Positions 23,351 to 30,726 of a stretch of DNA of 35,752 nt are shown piece by piece; the stretch's first letter is position 1; each line of letters starts with the position of its first letter. Below the pieces are notes generated by a model. It made no database searches. It had not been told where the DNA came from and worked only from the letters and a program-made list of their open reading frames with translations. Both the position numbers and the translations under genes were made by a program. The stretch is from JALOAD01 sp023228995 [NCBI: Candidatus Muiribacterium halophilum] (lineage in GTDB: Bacteria > Muiribacteriota > Muiribacteriia > Muiribacteriales): contig JALOAD010000034.1 in NCBI GenBank assembly GCA_023228995.1, positions 1 through 35,752 on the forward strand, written 5' to 3'.

Positions 23351-23979
23351 ATATAAAAGGTGTAAAAGTAAGAAAATCAACTGCTCTCGGCTTCAGAATG
23401 GCTATCGAAGGTGATAAAAACCTTAGAGGTGATCAAGTCGAAAGTAACTATGTTTCATTTGTAAAAATAAAAGATTGTCCCATTGTAGTTAAAGATGGAA
23501 AAGAATTTTATGATCCTAAATCAGAGGACGCTAAATCTATTCCAGTAACTCACGGTGGGACTTTTTATGCTTATGGTAAACCTAAACTAAAATTAAATCA
23601 GAAAAGACATGTCGGTGTTGAATATGGTTGGGATAAAAAGAAATATGGTGATTTAGCAGGATCTTACATTGTTGATAACAATTGGATTGAAACACCTTTC
23701 TATGCAGTTAAAGATGCTCAAGTTTATGTTGGTAATACTAAAAGGGCTATCGCACCAGCAGAATTGAAAAGAATACAAAGAGAAAAGAAAATTAAAAGAA
23801 TATTATATTCTGAAAACCAATGTGGTAAAGGTGGTCGTTATCCTACTAAGGAAAATCTTCTTTTAGCATTAATGGCTAATCCGAAAGATTATGGTCTACA
23901 ATTAGAAAACATGTATAATGAATTTATACAAAACGAAACAAGAGAAAATAAACTTAAAAGAATTCTAAAAGATGACTAA
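23347..23979 (+). CDS. Protein with one internal and one C-terminal copy of the shared peptide
   Basis: 210 aa. Residues 1-135 form a beta-rich domain (SYVSFVKIKDCPIVVKDGKE ... GGTFYAYGKPKLKLNQ) that ends IQREKKIKRILYSENQ. A second, shorter unit of about 65 residues (GRYPTKENLLLALMANPKDY ...) ends ETRENKLKRILKDD. Two ancestral peptide-ending genes fused in frame explain this best. The overlap with the next gene is 8 nt. Confidence 0.65.
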   Translation: MNIKGVKVRKSTALGFRMAIEGDKNLRGDQVESNYVSFVKIKDCPIVVKDGKEFYDPKSEDAKSIPVTHGGTFYAYGKPKLKLNQKRHVGVEYGWDKKKYGDLAGSYIVDNNWIETPFYAVKDAQVYVGNTKRAIAPAELKRIQREKKIKRILYSENQCGKGGRYPTKENLLLALMANPKDYGLQLENMYNEFIQNETRENKLKRILKDD

Positions 23980-24457
23980 AGACGACTATACAAGACGAGA
24001 AGAAGAAAGAATTAAAACTCTAACTTGGGGTTCAGTTCCAAGATGTTCTATGGAACATGAGACTGAATATGTTTGGTATAAAGACGAAATTGCTTGGACT
24101 TATGACTTCCATGATGGTAGAATTGAAATCAGTAGAATACAAATGACAGGCGAAAGATGGATGACTGAATGGAAAACTGGGAACAAACCAATTTATCAAT
24201 ATAAAATATTAGAACACACTAATGGAAAATTTATGGGCAATTATGGCATAACTCACAGTGATAGTTCAGAGATATTTGAAGATTTACAAGGTCTAAAAGA
24301 ATATATCTTTTCCAGACAAGAAAGGTATATTGAAAGACAAATGGAATACCTTAATGTAACCTTGAAAGAAAATAAAGAAATGATTTTAGAATTTACTAAA
24401 CAATTTGATGGCAACAGACCAGAAAAATTAGAAAGAATATTGAAAGATGAAAACTAA
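23972..24457 (+). CDS. Hypothetical protein with the shared C-terminal peptide
   Basis: 161 aa. A beta-rich domain with many aromatic residues (EYVWYKDEIAWTYDFHDGRI) is followed by a long helix; the end is GNRPEKLERILKDEN. The start and stop overlap both neighbours by 8-11 nt. Function unknown. Confidence 0.6.
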   Translation: MTKDDYTRREEERIKTLTWGSVPRCSMEHETEYVWYKDEIAWTYDFHDGRIEISRIQMTGERWMTEWKTGNKPIYQYKILEHTNGKFMGNYGITHSDSSEIFEDLQGLKEYIFSRQERYIERQMEYLNVTLKENKEMILEFTKQFDGNRPEKLERILKDEN

Positions 24458-24725
24458 CTTATGTAGAATGATGGATAGACTGAAGAAGGTTGGTGTTGAT
24501 TTAGAATTAGCAGGTAATTATCCTTGGGTCTATATAAATAAAATAAACGGCAAATATGTAAAAGAAAATTTCCAATCAGACCACGGATTTGTTCTTTGTT
24601 TTTCACCAAAAACAACAAATGGTGATTATAGTTTTGCCTATGGTTTTACAGATGCCTTTAATTTAATAAGAAAATACACAAAAGAAAGACAACATAAATT
24701 AGAAAGGATATTGAAAGATGATTAA
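24447..24725 (+). CDS. Small protein with the shared C-terminal peptide
   Basis: 92 aa. MDRLKKVGVDLELAGNYPWV and the following YINKINGKYV, then HGFVLCF, resemble small phage proteins of unknown function seen in many phages. It ends KERQHKLERILKDD. ATGA-type overlaps on both sides. Confidence 0.6.
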   Translation: MKTNLCRMMDRLKKVGVDLELAGNYPWVYINKINGKYVKENFQSDHGFVLCFSPKTTNGDYSFAYGFTDAFNLIRKYTKERQHKLERILKDD

Positions 24726-25002
24726 TGGATATAGTTTAGAATATGATGATAGAGTAAAAATAGAAGATAGATTATTAGAATATCTTCATAAAAATCCTGA
24801 AACAGTCATAGAGAATCTGAAAAATTCTTTTATGAATGTTCCTGATTACTCTATAGTTAGAGTCGAAAATGTTTATTTAGAACGAGATAATCTATATGAA
24901 TGTCACGTTAAATGGCATAAAGATTTAATGTGTGCTATATCCGTTTTACCTATACCCGAAGGATTTTTAAGACAAATGAAATTAGAAAGGATATTAAAAT
25001 AA
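24718..25002 (+). CDS. Small protein with the shared C-terminal peptide
   Basis: 94 aa. Two N-terminal helices and a strand pair (YSIVRVENVYLERDNLYECH) end in RQMKLERILK with nothing after the peptide. The TAATG overlap joins it to the next gene. Function unknown. Confidence 0.6.
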   Translation: MINGYSLEYDDRVKIEDRLLEYLHKNPETVIENLKNSFMNVPDYSIVRVENVYLERDNLYECHVKWHKDLMCAISVLPIPEGFLRQMKLERILK

Positions 25003-25322
25003 TGGAAAAGAAAGTAGGTTATAATTATTTAGTCAGACACAATGATAAAATTCTTGAAATAAAGATACATAGATTAACTAAAAAAGAATATGCTTTAGTT
25101 GAAATATTTTCACCAGACCTAAAAACATCTGAAATGAAATGGATGGGTAGGTTTGATTTATTAACAGATAGTAGCTATGCCAATGATAAAAGATATACTA
25201 TTGTTGAAGAATTGGATCCAAAAGATCCTTATTACAGACAACGTAAATTAGAAAGAATTCTTAAATTGGCTGATGAAGAGAAATTAGAAAAATTGTTGAA
25301 CTTATTAGAAGAAACAAAATAA
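25002..25322 (+). CDS. Small protein with the shared peptide followed by a helix
   Basis: 106 aa from the ATG at 25002. A beta-rich body (VGYNYLVRHNDKILEIKIHR) leads to YYRQRKLERILKLADEEKLE, after which a leucine-rich helix (KLLNLLEETK) extends past the peptide. This shows the peptide as the beginning of a longer amphipathic helix. Function unknown. Confidence 0.6.
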   Translation: MEKKVGYNYLVRHNDKILEIKIHRLTKKEYALVEIFSPDLKTSEMKWMGRFDLLTDSSYANDKRYTIVEELDPKDPYYRQRKLERILKLADEEKLEKLLNLLEETK

Positions 25323-26179
25323 TGTACTGGGAACCTCAATTACAAATGATGTGTCCACTTTGTAAAACAAATGTGGAAGTTGATAAAGAAGAAGAAACAT
25401 TCAGATATGAAGATGTCTGTGGTTCTACTGTAGGTTCTTGGAAACACATTTGCCCTAATAAAGATTGTATATTACACAAGAAAAAATCATTCTGGAATGA
25501 CCACGGTGATTTTTATTCAGGTGATTTAGGATTTAAGAAAGCAAGAAAATTATTTCCAGATGATAAGTATGCCGCACTAAACTCAATGGCAAAAAGACAT
25601 GAAGTTGAAATTTACGGCAAAGGCTTGAAAAGAAAAATCTATCTTTCTGAATGGTGGACACTAAAAATACTAAAACCTATGATTGAGTTTAAGTATAAAG
25701 GTGATGATATGGGTAATGTTCTTGGTAGAACTTGGAAACTCAGATGGTTATATAAGTCTGGTAATCAAGATTACTATGGAACATATTACACATCACCAAT
25801 TGTTCATTTATACCGTATGCTTAAACATACAAGAAGAGATATTAAAAGATATAAAAAACGAAAATCTCTATACGATTTACAAGAAATATGGAGATGGTTT
25901 GATATGGGTGTTAAAACTGGCTGGGATAGAAAACTTTATAGGTGGTATTTCAATACATTCCATAAGAAAATATTAAATTATTCTAAAAATTTTGTTGATT
26001 TTATAGAACATGTTAGAAGAAATAAACACAACATAGATGAAAATTTTGTGAGATTTTGGGACGGTAAGTTACCTTATGATTTTTCTGTTAATGATTACTT
26101 ACTCAAAGAGAAATGTAAAGGTTCTTATATGGACAATTTAATAAGACAAAGAAAATTAGAAAGAATTATAAATGACTGA
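25322..26179 (+). CDS. Zinc-finger protein with the shared C-terminal peptide
   Basis: 285 aa, the largest protein of the run. The N-terminus has CPLC (residues 11-14) and, about 35 residues later, CPNKDC, a likely zinc ribbon. The rest is rich in Trp, Tyr, Lys and Arg and largely helical (HTRRDIKRYKKRKSLYDLQE), suggesting nucleic-acid binding. It ends IRQRKLERIIND. It overlaps the next, broken gene by 8 nt. No family recognised. Confidence 0.6.
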   Translation: MYWEPQLQMMCPLCKTNVEVDKEEETFRYEDVCGSTVGSWKHICPNKDCILHKKKSFWNDHGDFYSGDLGFKKARKLFPDDKYAALNSMAKRHEVEIYGKGLKRKIYLSEWWTLKILKPMIEFKYKGDDMGNVLGRTWKLRWLYKSGNQDYYGTYYTSPIVHLYRMLKHTRRDIKRYKKRKSLYDLQEIWRWFDMGVKTGWDRKLYRWYFNTFHKKILNYSKNFVDFIEHVRRNKHNIDENFVRFWDGKLPYDFSVNDYLLKEKCKGSYMDNLIRQRKLERIIND

Positions 26180-26324
26180 TAAAGAACTATATAAGATGAT
26201 TATTGAAAAAGATGGTGTATGATCTCATCTTTGGTGTAAAGAATGTGGATTTAATTCTAATTCTCTTTGTAGATTACATGAGCAAATATATGATAATTTG
26301 TTCATATGGGACTATGGTTTAACA

Positions 26325-26588
26325 TCAGATATTAAAAAGGATTGCACCGATATGAAATTTCTTGTTTAATTGACTGTTGAAACAAGACAATGCACTAAAA
26401 AGCGTTGGATTTTCGCCCGTTCTGTACATCACGCCTTTGTCTATTGCCGTAAGCCATTGAGAGTTGCGGTAATGCCTTTGCAAAAAATAAGATATTCCGT
26501 TTTCGTTGAGCCACGCACCAAAATACAACGCACCTGACGGAAGTTGTTGTAGTAAAGAGTTTATTTTTGTCTGTCCTGTTGTATTCAT
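26325..26588 (-). CDS. AbiEi antitoxin N-terminal domain fragment
   Basis: 87 aa. It reads QTKINSLLQQLPSGALYFGA, then WLNENGISYFLQRHYRNSQW and LTAIDKG; the pattern K-[IL]-N-x-L-L-x-x-x-P-x-G, W-L-x-x-x-G-I-S, Y-x-x-S-x-W-L marks the winged-helix N-terminal domain of AbiEi antitoxins (type IV AbiE systems). Homology ends near NKKFHIGA, and the last residues are read from phage DNA. Full AbiEi is about 190-270 aa, so only the DNA-binding part was captured, together with its promoter. It may act as a lone repressor or may be debris. No AbiEii partner is next to it. Confidence 0.65.
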   Translation of the reverse strand: MNTTGQTKINSLLQQLPSGALYFGAWLNENGISYFLQRHYRNSQWLTAIDKGVMYRTGENPTLFSALSCFNSQLNKKFHIGAILFNI

Positions 26589-26592
26589 ACTG

Positions 26593-26619
26593 CAAAATTA
26601 CAAAAAAAAATAAACTCAA
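26593..26619 (-). promoter_or_regulatory. Host-type promoter of the AbiEi fragment
   Basis: Minus-strand TTG (26617-26619), 16-nt spacer, TAATTTTG (26593-26600), then 4 nt (CAGT) to the ATG at 26588. The TAnnTTTG match and host-like sequence suggest it came along from a Bacteroidetes chromosome. Confidence 0.55.
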
Positions 26620-26694
26620 CAGAATTTATCTTTATTGTAAAAAGAAATTGAAAGAAATACAAATTGAAGAACGAGAAGATAAACTAAAAAGAAT

Positions 26695-26910
26695 ATGTGG
26701 TTAAAATGTACATACACAGATTTCTACCAAAACAACTTGAAAATAACAAAAGGTAAGTATTACAAAGTTATATCGAAAGATAAGACAGAAAATAATTTAT
26801 ATTGGATAGTTGATGATAATGGAGAAACTCATAGATACTCTATTGATTTCTTCAAGGTAGTTGATAAAAACGAAATTAGAGAAAAGAAACTTAAAAGAAT
26901 TATAAAATGA
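26695..26910 (+). CDS. SH3-like small protein with the shared C-terminal peptide
   Basis: 71 aa. MWLKCTYTDFYQNNLKITKG, then KYYKVI and VDDNGETHRYSIDFFKVV, fits the small beta-barrel phage proteins of the pattern C-x-x-x...L..GK.Y.V...DDNGe. It ends EIREKKLKRIIK. The gene at 33688 and the first 52 residues at 19546 are paralogues. Its start lies within the tail of the broken gene upstream. Confidence 0.65.
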   Translation: MWLKCTYTDFYQNNLKITKGKYYKVISKDKTENNLYWIVDDNGETHRYSIDFFKVVDKNEIREKKLKRIIK

Positions 26911-27353
26911 AAAAGAAAGTAACTTATTATTCACCTGGTACTTTTGTAGCAGAAATGACACAAAGAGAAATTCGTGGTAAAGATAAAGAAGAAATCATAA
27001 GAAATGCAACCATTGAAGGACAAAAAATTATAGAGAGATATAATGCTACACCTTATGGTTTCAGAATAGAAGGAGAAAGTATCACATACTATCTACCACA
27101 CACAAGAATTGAATTACTAAAAGAAATCAAGGATAGAAATGATCCTAAGGATAGAATATTGATTTCTAATATGGAATGCAATAATTGGAATGCCGTTGTT
27201 GTTACAACTGAAGGTTGGAAAACCACACAACCATTAGATGAAGAAGATTGTATTGTTGATGCTTTTGGTAACATAATCCTTAGAGGATTTGAGGCTGATA
27301 TTAATATTGTTAGAGAAAGAAAGTTAGAAAGAATATTGAAAAATGCAGATTAG
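26907..27353 (+). CDS. Hypothetical protein with the shared C-terminal peptide
   Basis: 148 aa. Alpha/beta protein (EEIIRNATIEGQKIIERYNA, GFRIEGESITYYLPHTRIEL, NAVVVTTEGWKTTQPL) ending IVRERKLERILKNAD. The start overlaps the previous stop (ATGA) and the stop overlaps the next start by 11 nt. No family recognised. Confidence 0.6.
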   Translation: MKKKVTYYSPGTFVAEMTQREIRGKDKEEIIRNATIEGQKIIERYNATPYGFRIEGESITYYLPHTRIELLKEIKDRNDPKDRILISNMECNNWNAVVVTTEGWKTTQPLDEEDCIVDAFGNIILRGFEADINIVRERKLERILKNAD

Positions 27354-27624
27354 AAACTATCTCATAAAAACTGATAATCCTAGAAAAGTAATGGATTATC
27401 TTAAATCAATTAATGAACCCATCTATAAAAACTGGTACAAGTATATTTCTATTCTCAATGATCTTCAAGACAGTAACCAAATATTAATCGGTTATTTAGA
27501 TGATGAAGATCAAGAATGGGATTGGGATGGAGATAGTTACTGGTATAAAACATACCCAAACAGAATAGTTATTTCTTTTAATGAATTATTAAGAGAAGAA
27601 AAATTAAAAAGAATATTGAAATGA
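27343..27624 (+). CDS. Small protein with the shared C-terminal peptide
   Basis: 93 aa. A short helical start (NPRKVMDYLKSINEPIYKNW) is followed by a Trp/Asp-rich loop (DDEDQEWDWDGDSYWY) and a strand, then ends LLREEKLKRILK. ATGA overlap with the next gene. Function unknown. Confidence 0.6.
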   Translation: MQIRNYLIKTDNPRKVMDYLKSINEPIYKNWYKYISILNDLQDSNQILIGYLDDEDQEWDWDGDSYWYKTYPNRIVISFNELLREEKLKRILK

Positions 27625-28049
27625 ATAGTTGGTTTGAAAATGAATACGATGAAGATGCATATTTTAAAAATCATATGCAATGGTTAGACCATATGAGACA
27701 AATCGAAAAGAAACCTGACGAGAATGGTAAAGTTGTTTTGACAAATTTTGACAACGATAAAATAGAAATTTATAGAAAATCTATAAAACTCTATGAAAGT
27801 GTTGATTATGAAAAAAGTCAAGAATGTCAATTTGAGATAAAAGAAAATGTCGCACATGACGTTTATGGTAAAACTATAAACAAAGAAGATGATCCTTCTC
27901 ATTCATCTTTATGGCATAAACCTGGTGGTAAATTTGGTGCTGACAGAGGTGATTTTTGGCAAGTTTATGATGAAGTGTTAGCTAAATATGAAAAAGATTA
28001 TTTAAGACAAGAAAAACTCAAAAGAATTTTATTTGATAAAAATAATTAG
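27621..28049 (+). CDS. Acidic protein with the shared C-terminal peptide
   Basis: 142 aa, acidic, with His and Trp in the C-terminal half (SSLWHKPGGKFGADRGDFWQ). It ends YLRQEKLKRILFDKNN. It is the last gene of the peptide-ending run that begins at 21657. Directly after the stop a new promoter serves the DenV-like gene. Confidence 0.6.
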   Translation: MNSWFENEYDEDAYFKNHMQWLDHMRQIEKKPDENGKVVLTNFDNDKIEIYRKSIKLYESVDYEKSQECQFEIKENVAHDVYGKTINKEDDPSHSSLWHKPGGKFGADRGDFWQVYDEVLAKYEKDYLRQEKLKRILFDKNN

Positions 28050-28057
28050 TATATTTG
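28027..28057 (+). promoter_or_regulatory. Bipartite promoter giving a near-leaderless denV mRNA
   Basis: TTTTA (28027-28031), 18-nt spacer, TATATTTG (28050-28057), then 4 nt to the ATG at 28062. The box overlaps the previous stop codon. Confidence 0.55.
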
Positions 28058-28061
28058 CGTT

Positions 28062-28424
28062 ATGACTAGAATTAATGTAGCAATTTTACCAAAAGAACTT
28101 AGTGATAAGCATCTTATTGCTGAGCATAGGGAAATTAAACGAATACCTAACTGTGTTGCCAAAGGTCGGTTTTCTCTCAAAGACCAACCTACACAATTTA
28201 AGTTAGGTACTGGTCATGTTAAATTTTTCTACGATAAATTATTATATCTTAAAAATAGATATGAAAGTTTATATCAAGAATGTGTGAATAGAGGGTTCAA
28301 TGTAACTTACTATGGTGATGCTTGGGACGAAATACCAGTAGAATTGATGAACGATTATAATGAAACGAAGAGAGATAGAGAAATTTTATTACAAAGAATA
28401 AAAGAGAAAAATGAAAGAACATAA
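28062..28424 (+). CDS. denV: Pyrimidine dimer DNA glycosylase / endonuclease V (DenV-like)
   Basis: 120 aa; T4 DenV is 138 aa. The N-terminus MTRINVAILPKELSDKHLIA followed by EHREIKRIP aligns closely with T4 MTRINLTLVSELADQHLMAE, including the catalytic Thr2 (alpha-amino nucleophile after Met removal) and the key glutamate at E24 (T4 Glu23, one residue shift). LGTGHVKFFYDKLLYLKNRY matches the T4 central helix. The C-terminus is shorter than in T4 and ends in a charged helix. The enzyme cuts DNA at cyclobutane pyrimidine dimers. It is followed by the PARG-like gene with a 14-nt overlap. Confidence 0.9.
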   Translation: MTRINVAILPKELSDKHLIAEHREIKRIPNCVAKGRFSLKDQPTQFKLGTGHVKFFYDKLLYLKNRYESLYQECVNRGFNVTYYGDAWDEIPVELMNDYNETKRDREILLQRIKEKNERT

Positions 28425-28845
28425 TTATTTCGATTACGATATACCTAGAGACTACTATCCATTGAAATTGGATGAAGCAGTCTATACAAAAGATGCACTC
28501 TTTATCAAAGATAAATATTATCAACCAATGGAACCTGTAATGCTAGATGTTGTGACTGTTTCAGCCGTTAATCTAAATGGATTACGCAGACCAGCCAACT
28601 ATACTGAAATTATGAGAGACAAAATACTTCTTATGATGTCGTTAGCTAAAAGGAATAATTGTGATAATATTATTCTTGGTGCTTGGGGTTGTGGTGTTTA
28701 CAAAAACGATCCTGAAGAAGTCGCTAATCTATTTAAGGAATGGGCGATAGTTGATTTTGATAACATAGTATATGCAGTTATAAATGACCACAATTCAGTA
28801 GATAATAATTATAAAATTTTTAAGACAATATTAGATGAACGATAG
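28411..28845 (+). CDS. Truncated microbial PARG/TIGR02452-like macrodomain protein
   Basis: 144 aa. DVVTVSAVNLNGLR, then KILLMMSLAKRNNCDNIILG followed by AWGCGVYKNDPEEVANLF and FDNIVYAVI, is the C-terminal half of the TIGR02452 (bacterial-type PARG) family, whose full length is about 260 aa. The N-terminal half, with the GGG and QEE catalytic signature of ADP-ribose glycohydrolases, is missing. The fold part that holds the diphosphate (GAWGCGV-N-P) remains. It could bind ADP-ribose or a related nucleotide without cleaving it. It lies between the DenV gene and an unknown gene. Confidence 0.75.
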   Translation: MKEHNYFDYDIPRDYYPLKLDEAVYTKDALFIKDKYYQPMEPVMLDVVTVSAVNLNGLRRPANYTEIMRDKILLMMSLAKRNNCDNIILGAWGCGVYKNDPEEVANLFKEWAIVDFDNIVYAVINDHNSVDNNYKIFKTILDER

Positions 28846-29266
28846 AATATATGCAAATGTTGATTCTGAAAGACTTCAGAATTTTTTAGATAAAGTAAGA
28901 ATCACATTAACAGAGAAGAAAGAATCAGAAAAATTTCATTTTAGTCGCCATTCAACATATTTTGGTTTAGATATAAAGATAATGTATAAAAAACCAATGA
29001 TTAATGGTGATAAACTTTTAATGAGAATTGAAACAAATCTTAAAGAAAATAGGGTTTCTTTGTATAAAGAAGATTATCATATAGCAACCTTATATAAAAA
29101 TAACACGCAAGCGACTGCTGATTTTATTACATTCATAAAAAGAGAATGTAGAGAGATAGAGAAGATGTTAGATGAATTCATTAAAGAATTGGATGATATA
29201 AACAAAGAAGAAAAGGTACCTGAACCAAAAGTAAAAGTTAAAAAGAAGTTTTTTTGGAATAAATAA
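28835..29266 (+). CDS. Hypothetical protein with basic tail
   Basis: 143 aa. A beta-strand-rich centre (FGLDIKIMYKKPMINGDKLL) and a helix (FIKRECREIEKMLDEFIKEL), then a proline/lysine tail (PEPKVKVKKKFFWNK) that differs from the shared peptide. It overlaps the PARG-like gene by 11 nt. Function unknown. Confidence 0.6.
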   Translation: MNDRIYANVDSERLQNFLDKVRITLTEKKESEKFHFSRHSTYFGLDIKIMYKKPMINGDKLLMRIETNLKENRVSLYKEDYHIATLYKNNTQATADFITFIKRECREIEKMLDEFIKELDDINKEEKVPEPKVKVKKKFFWNK

Positions 29267-29297
29267 TTTTATTCTAAAGAAATTTTCCTTATATTTG
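29267..29297 (+). promoter_or_regulatory. Bipartite promoter
   Basis: TTTTA (29267-29271), 18-nt spacer, TATATTTG (29290-29297) followed by TA; 30 nt to the ATG at 29328. Confidence 0.55.
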
Positions 29298-29327
29298 TAG
29301 ATAGTATAAATTTTAAAAACTTAAACA

Positions 29328-29525
29328 ATGAAATTTTTAATCAGAATAGGAATAGCTGCAATACTTTATATGTGTATATTCGGTGTGATTATGACAGGTG
29401 TTGATTTGTTTGGTAATTTCGACAACTTAACAGAACTAAACTACAAAGTAATCAGAGTAATATGCGCAACTATTGCAATTATTACAGCAGTAGTAACTAA
29501 AATAACAATAAACGGAAAAGATTAA
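29328..29525 (+). CDS. Small membrane protein with two helices
   Basis: 65 aa. Hydrophobic segments at about residues 3-24 and 42-58 form a helical hairpin. Its TAATG overlap couples it to the next small ORF. Function unknown. Confidence 0.6.
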   Translation: MKFLIRIGIAAILYMCIFGVIMTGVDLFGNFDNLTELNYKVIRVICATIAIITAVVTKITINGKD

Positions 29526-29647
29526 TGAAAAAGATACTAACAATAAGTGAAGCTGAACTTCAACTTGTCGCAGAATCTAATTCTGAAATGTTCGATGTTT
29601 TAAACTCAAAACAAAACTTAGACAACAATAAATTAAATGAATTTTAA
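29525..29647 (+). CDS. Very small protein next to a homing endonuclease
   Basis: 40 aa (MKKILTISEAELQLVAESNS ...). The start is coupled to the upstream stop. It converges with the LAGLIDADG gene and overlaps its end by 15 nt, so it may have been shortened when that gene was inserted. Function unknown. Confidence 0.45.
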   Translation: MKKILTISEAELQLVAESNSEMFDVLNSKQNLDNNKLNEF

Positions 29648-30721
29648 TTTTTTGATGTTATAAATAACACCTTTCTTAACACCTAATTTATCTGTAATAT
29701 CTTTATAAGAATATCCATCTTTTATCATTTGGATAATTTTATCTTTCTTATCATCTGATAATGGTTTGGACTGGTTAGAATTTTTATCAAATAATTCTTT
29801 TAATCCATTATACTTTTTAATATACTCATATAAACCACTTGTATAATTGTATTTATTCATAACATCTCTTATACTCATACCAGATTTAGCCATATTAAAT
29901 AATTCTTGTTCAGTATGATATACAGGATTCATTTTATTTGTTGAAAAACTACATATCTCTCTATATTTGTCATATTTTCGTTTCAATCCGATAGTGTCAT
30001 AATTTTGATAAATATAATCACCAAATATTTTAACATTATTAGAACCAACAATTCTTATTTGTGAAGATTTTGATTTATCACTTTTTATTTGTTCATATCT
30101 ATATTCTATTCCTAAATTATCTAATAATTGTGTGAAATATGTCCAATCTTGTTCATGTGTTGAAGACAATATATATTGGTATAGATAATGTTTTTTATTA
30201 ATATAAAAACAACCATCTCCATCACTTAGACCCCTGAAAAAATAATAATGATATTTTTCTGGTATGGTTTCTAATACTTTATCAGCAGAAACATACGATT
30301 TTTTATCAAAATCTAAATCTTTTAATAAAAAATATAAATCCTTATTGCCTAATGAATATGTTATTTGTTTTCTATTTTTTCCTGAATATTCATAAATATT
30401 CCAATCATCAGTAAATAATATTATATTTTTTATTTCAATTGCATCTTCTTCAATAATTGATAATTTTGTAGTGTAATTTTTTTCTACTATATATCCATCA
30501 GACCATAAAAATCCAAGAATATATGATATTTCTTTACTTATTTTATCATCATTTATATTATTAAACAACTTTAACTTTTTATTTCTATATTTTATACCTA
30601 ATTTTGAAACTTTATTTTTAATAGCAATTTTTGTCCTATTCATTTTTTCATTACAATATGACAAACCACTTACAGTATAATAATCTCTTAAATATTTAAT
30701 TTCTTCTTTTGACCATTTCAT
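29633..30721 (-). CDS. LAGLIDADG homing endonuclease, free-standing
   Basis: 362 aa. Two LAGLIDADG-type helices are visible: SYILGFLWSDGYI (about residues 67-79) and YFFRGLSDGDGCFY (about 161-174), each with the acidic catalytic residue. The N-terminus (KWSKEEIKYLRDYY ... KVSKLGIKYR) is a helix-turn-helix and the C-terminus carries two more such repeats (YSYKDITDKLGVKKGVIYNI). The coding is even more AT-rich than its neighbours, and it is the only minus-strand gene in the last 20 kb, apart from the AbiEi fragment, consistent with a selfish insertion. No intron or intein context is visible. Confidence 0.85.
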   Translation of the reverse strand: MKWSKEEIKYLRDYYTVSGLSYCNEKMNRTKIAIKNKVSKLGIKYRNKKLKLFNNINDDKISKEISYILGFLWSDGYIVEKNYTTKLSIIEEDAIEIKNIILFTDDWNIYEYSGKNRKQITYSLGNKDLYFLLKDLDFDKKSYVSADKVLETIPEKYHYYFFRGLSDGDGCFYINKKHYLYQYILSSTHEQDWTYFTQLLDNLGIEYRYEQIKSDKSKSSQIRIVGSNNVKIFGDYIYQNYDTIGLKRKYDKYREICSFSTNKMNPVYHTEQELFNMAKSGMSIRDVMNKYNYTSGLYEYIKKYNGLKELFDKNSNQSKPLSDDKKDKIIQMIKDGYSYKDITDKLGVKKGVIYNIKKLKFI

Positions 30722-30726
30722 TTTAA

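Larger units (their letters stand above)
26172..26704 (+). pseudogene. Peptide-ending zinc-knuckle gene, broken by a TGA and by an insertion
   Basis: The ATG at 26172 opens a frame reading MTDKELYKMIIEKDGV, a TGA at 26220-26222, then SHLWCKECGFNSNSLCRLHE and on to about 26340. There foreign DNA with an AbiEi-like gene on the opposite strand begins. After it, at about 26621, a different frame continues with KKKLKEIQIEEREDKLKRIC and a stop at 26704, ending in the shared C-terminal peptide. Two separate lesions make loss of function likely. The next gene starts within the peptide codons (26695). Confidence 0.6.

Noticed and set aside
6702-26222. Genome-wide reassignment of TGA to tryptophan
   Set aside because: Many genes end properly at TGA, often in ATGA stop-start overlaps right after the conserved C-terminal peptide (for example at 26910, 27624 and 32794). 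TGA is therefore a normal stop here, and the three in-frame cases need a local explanation.
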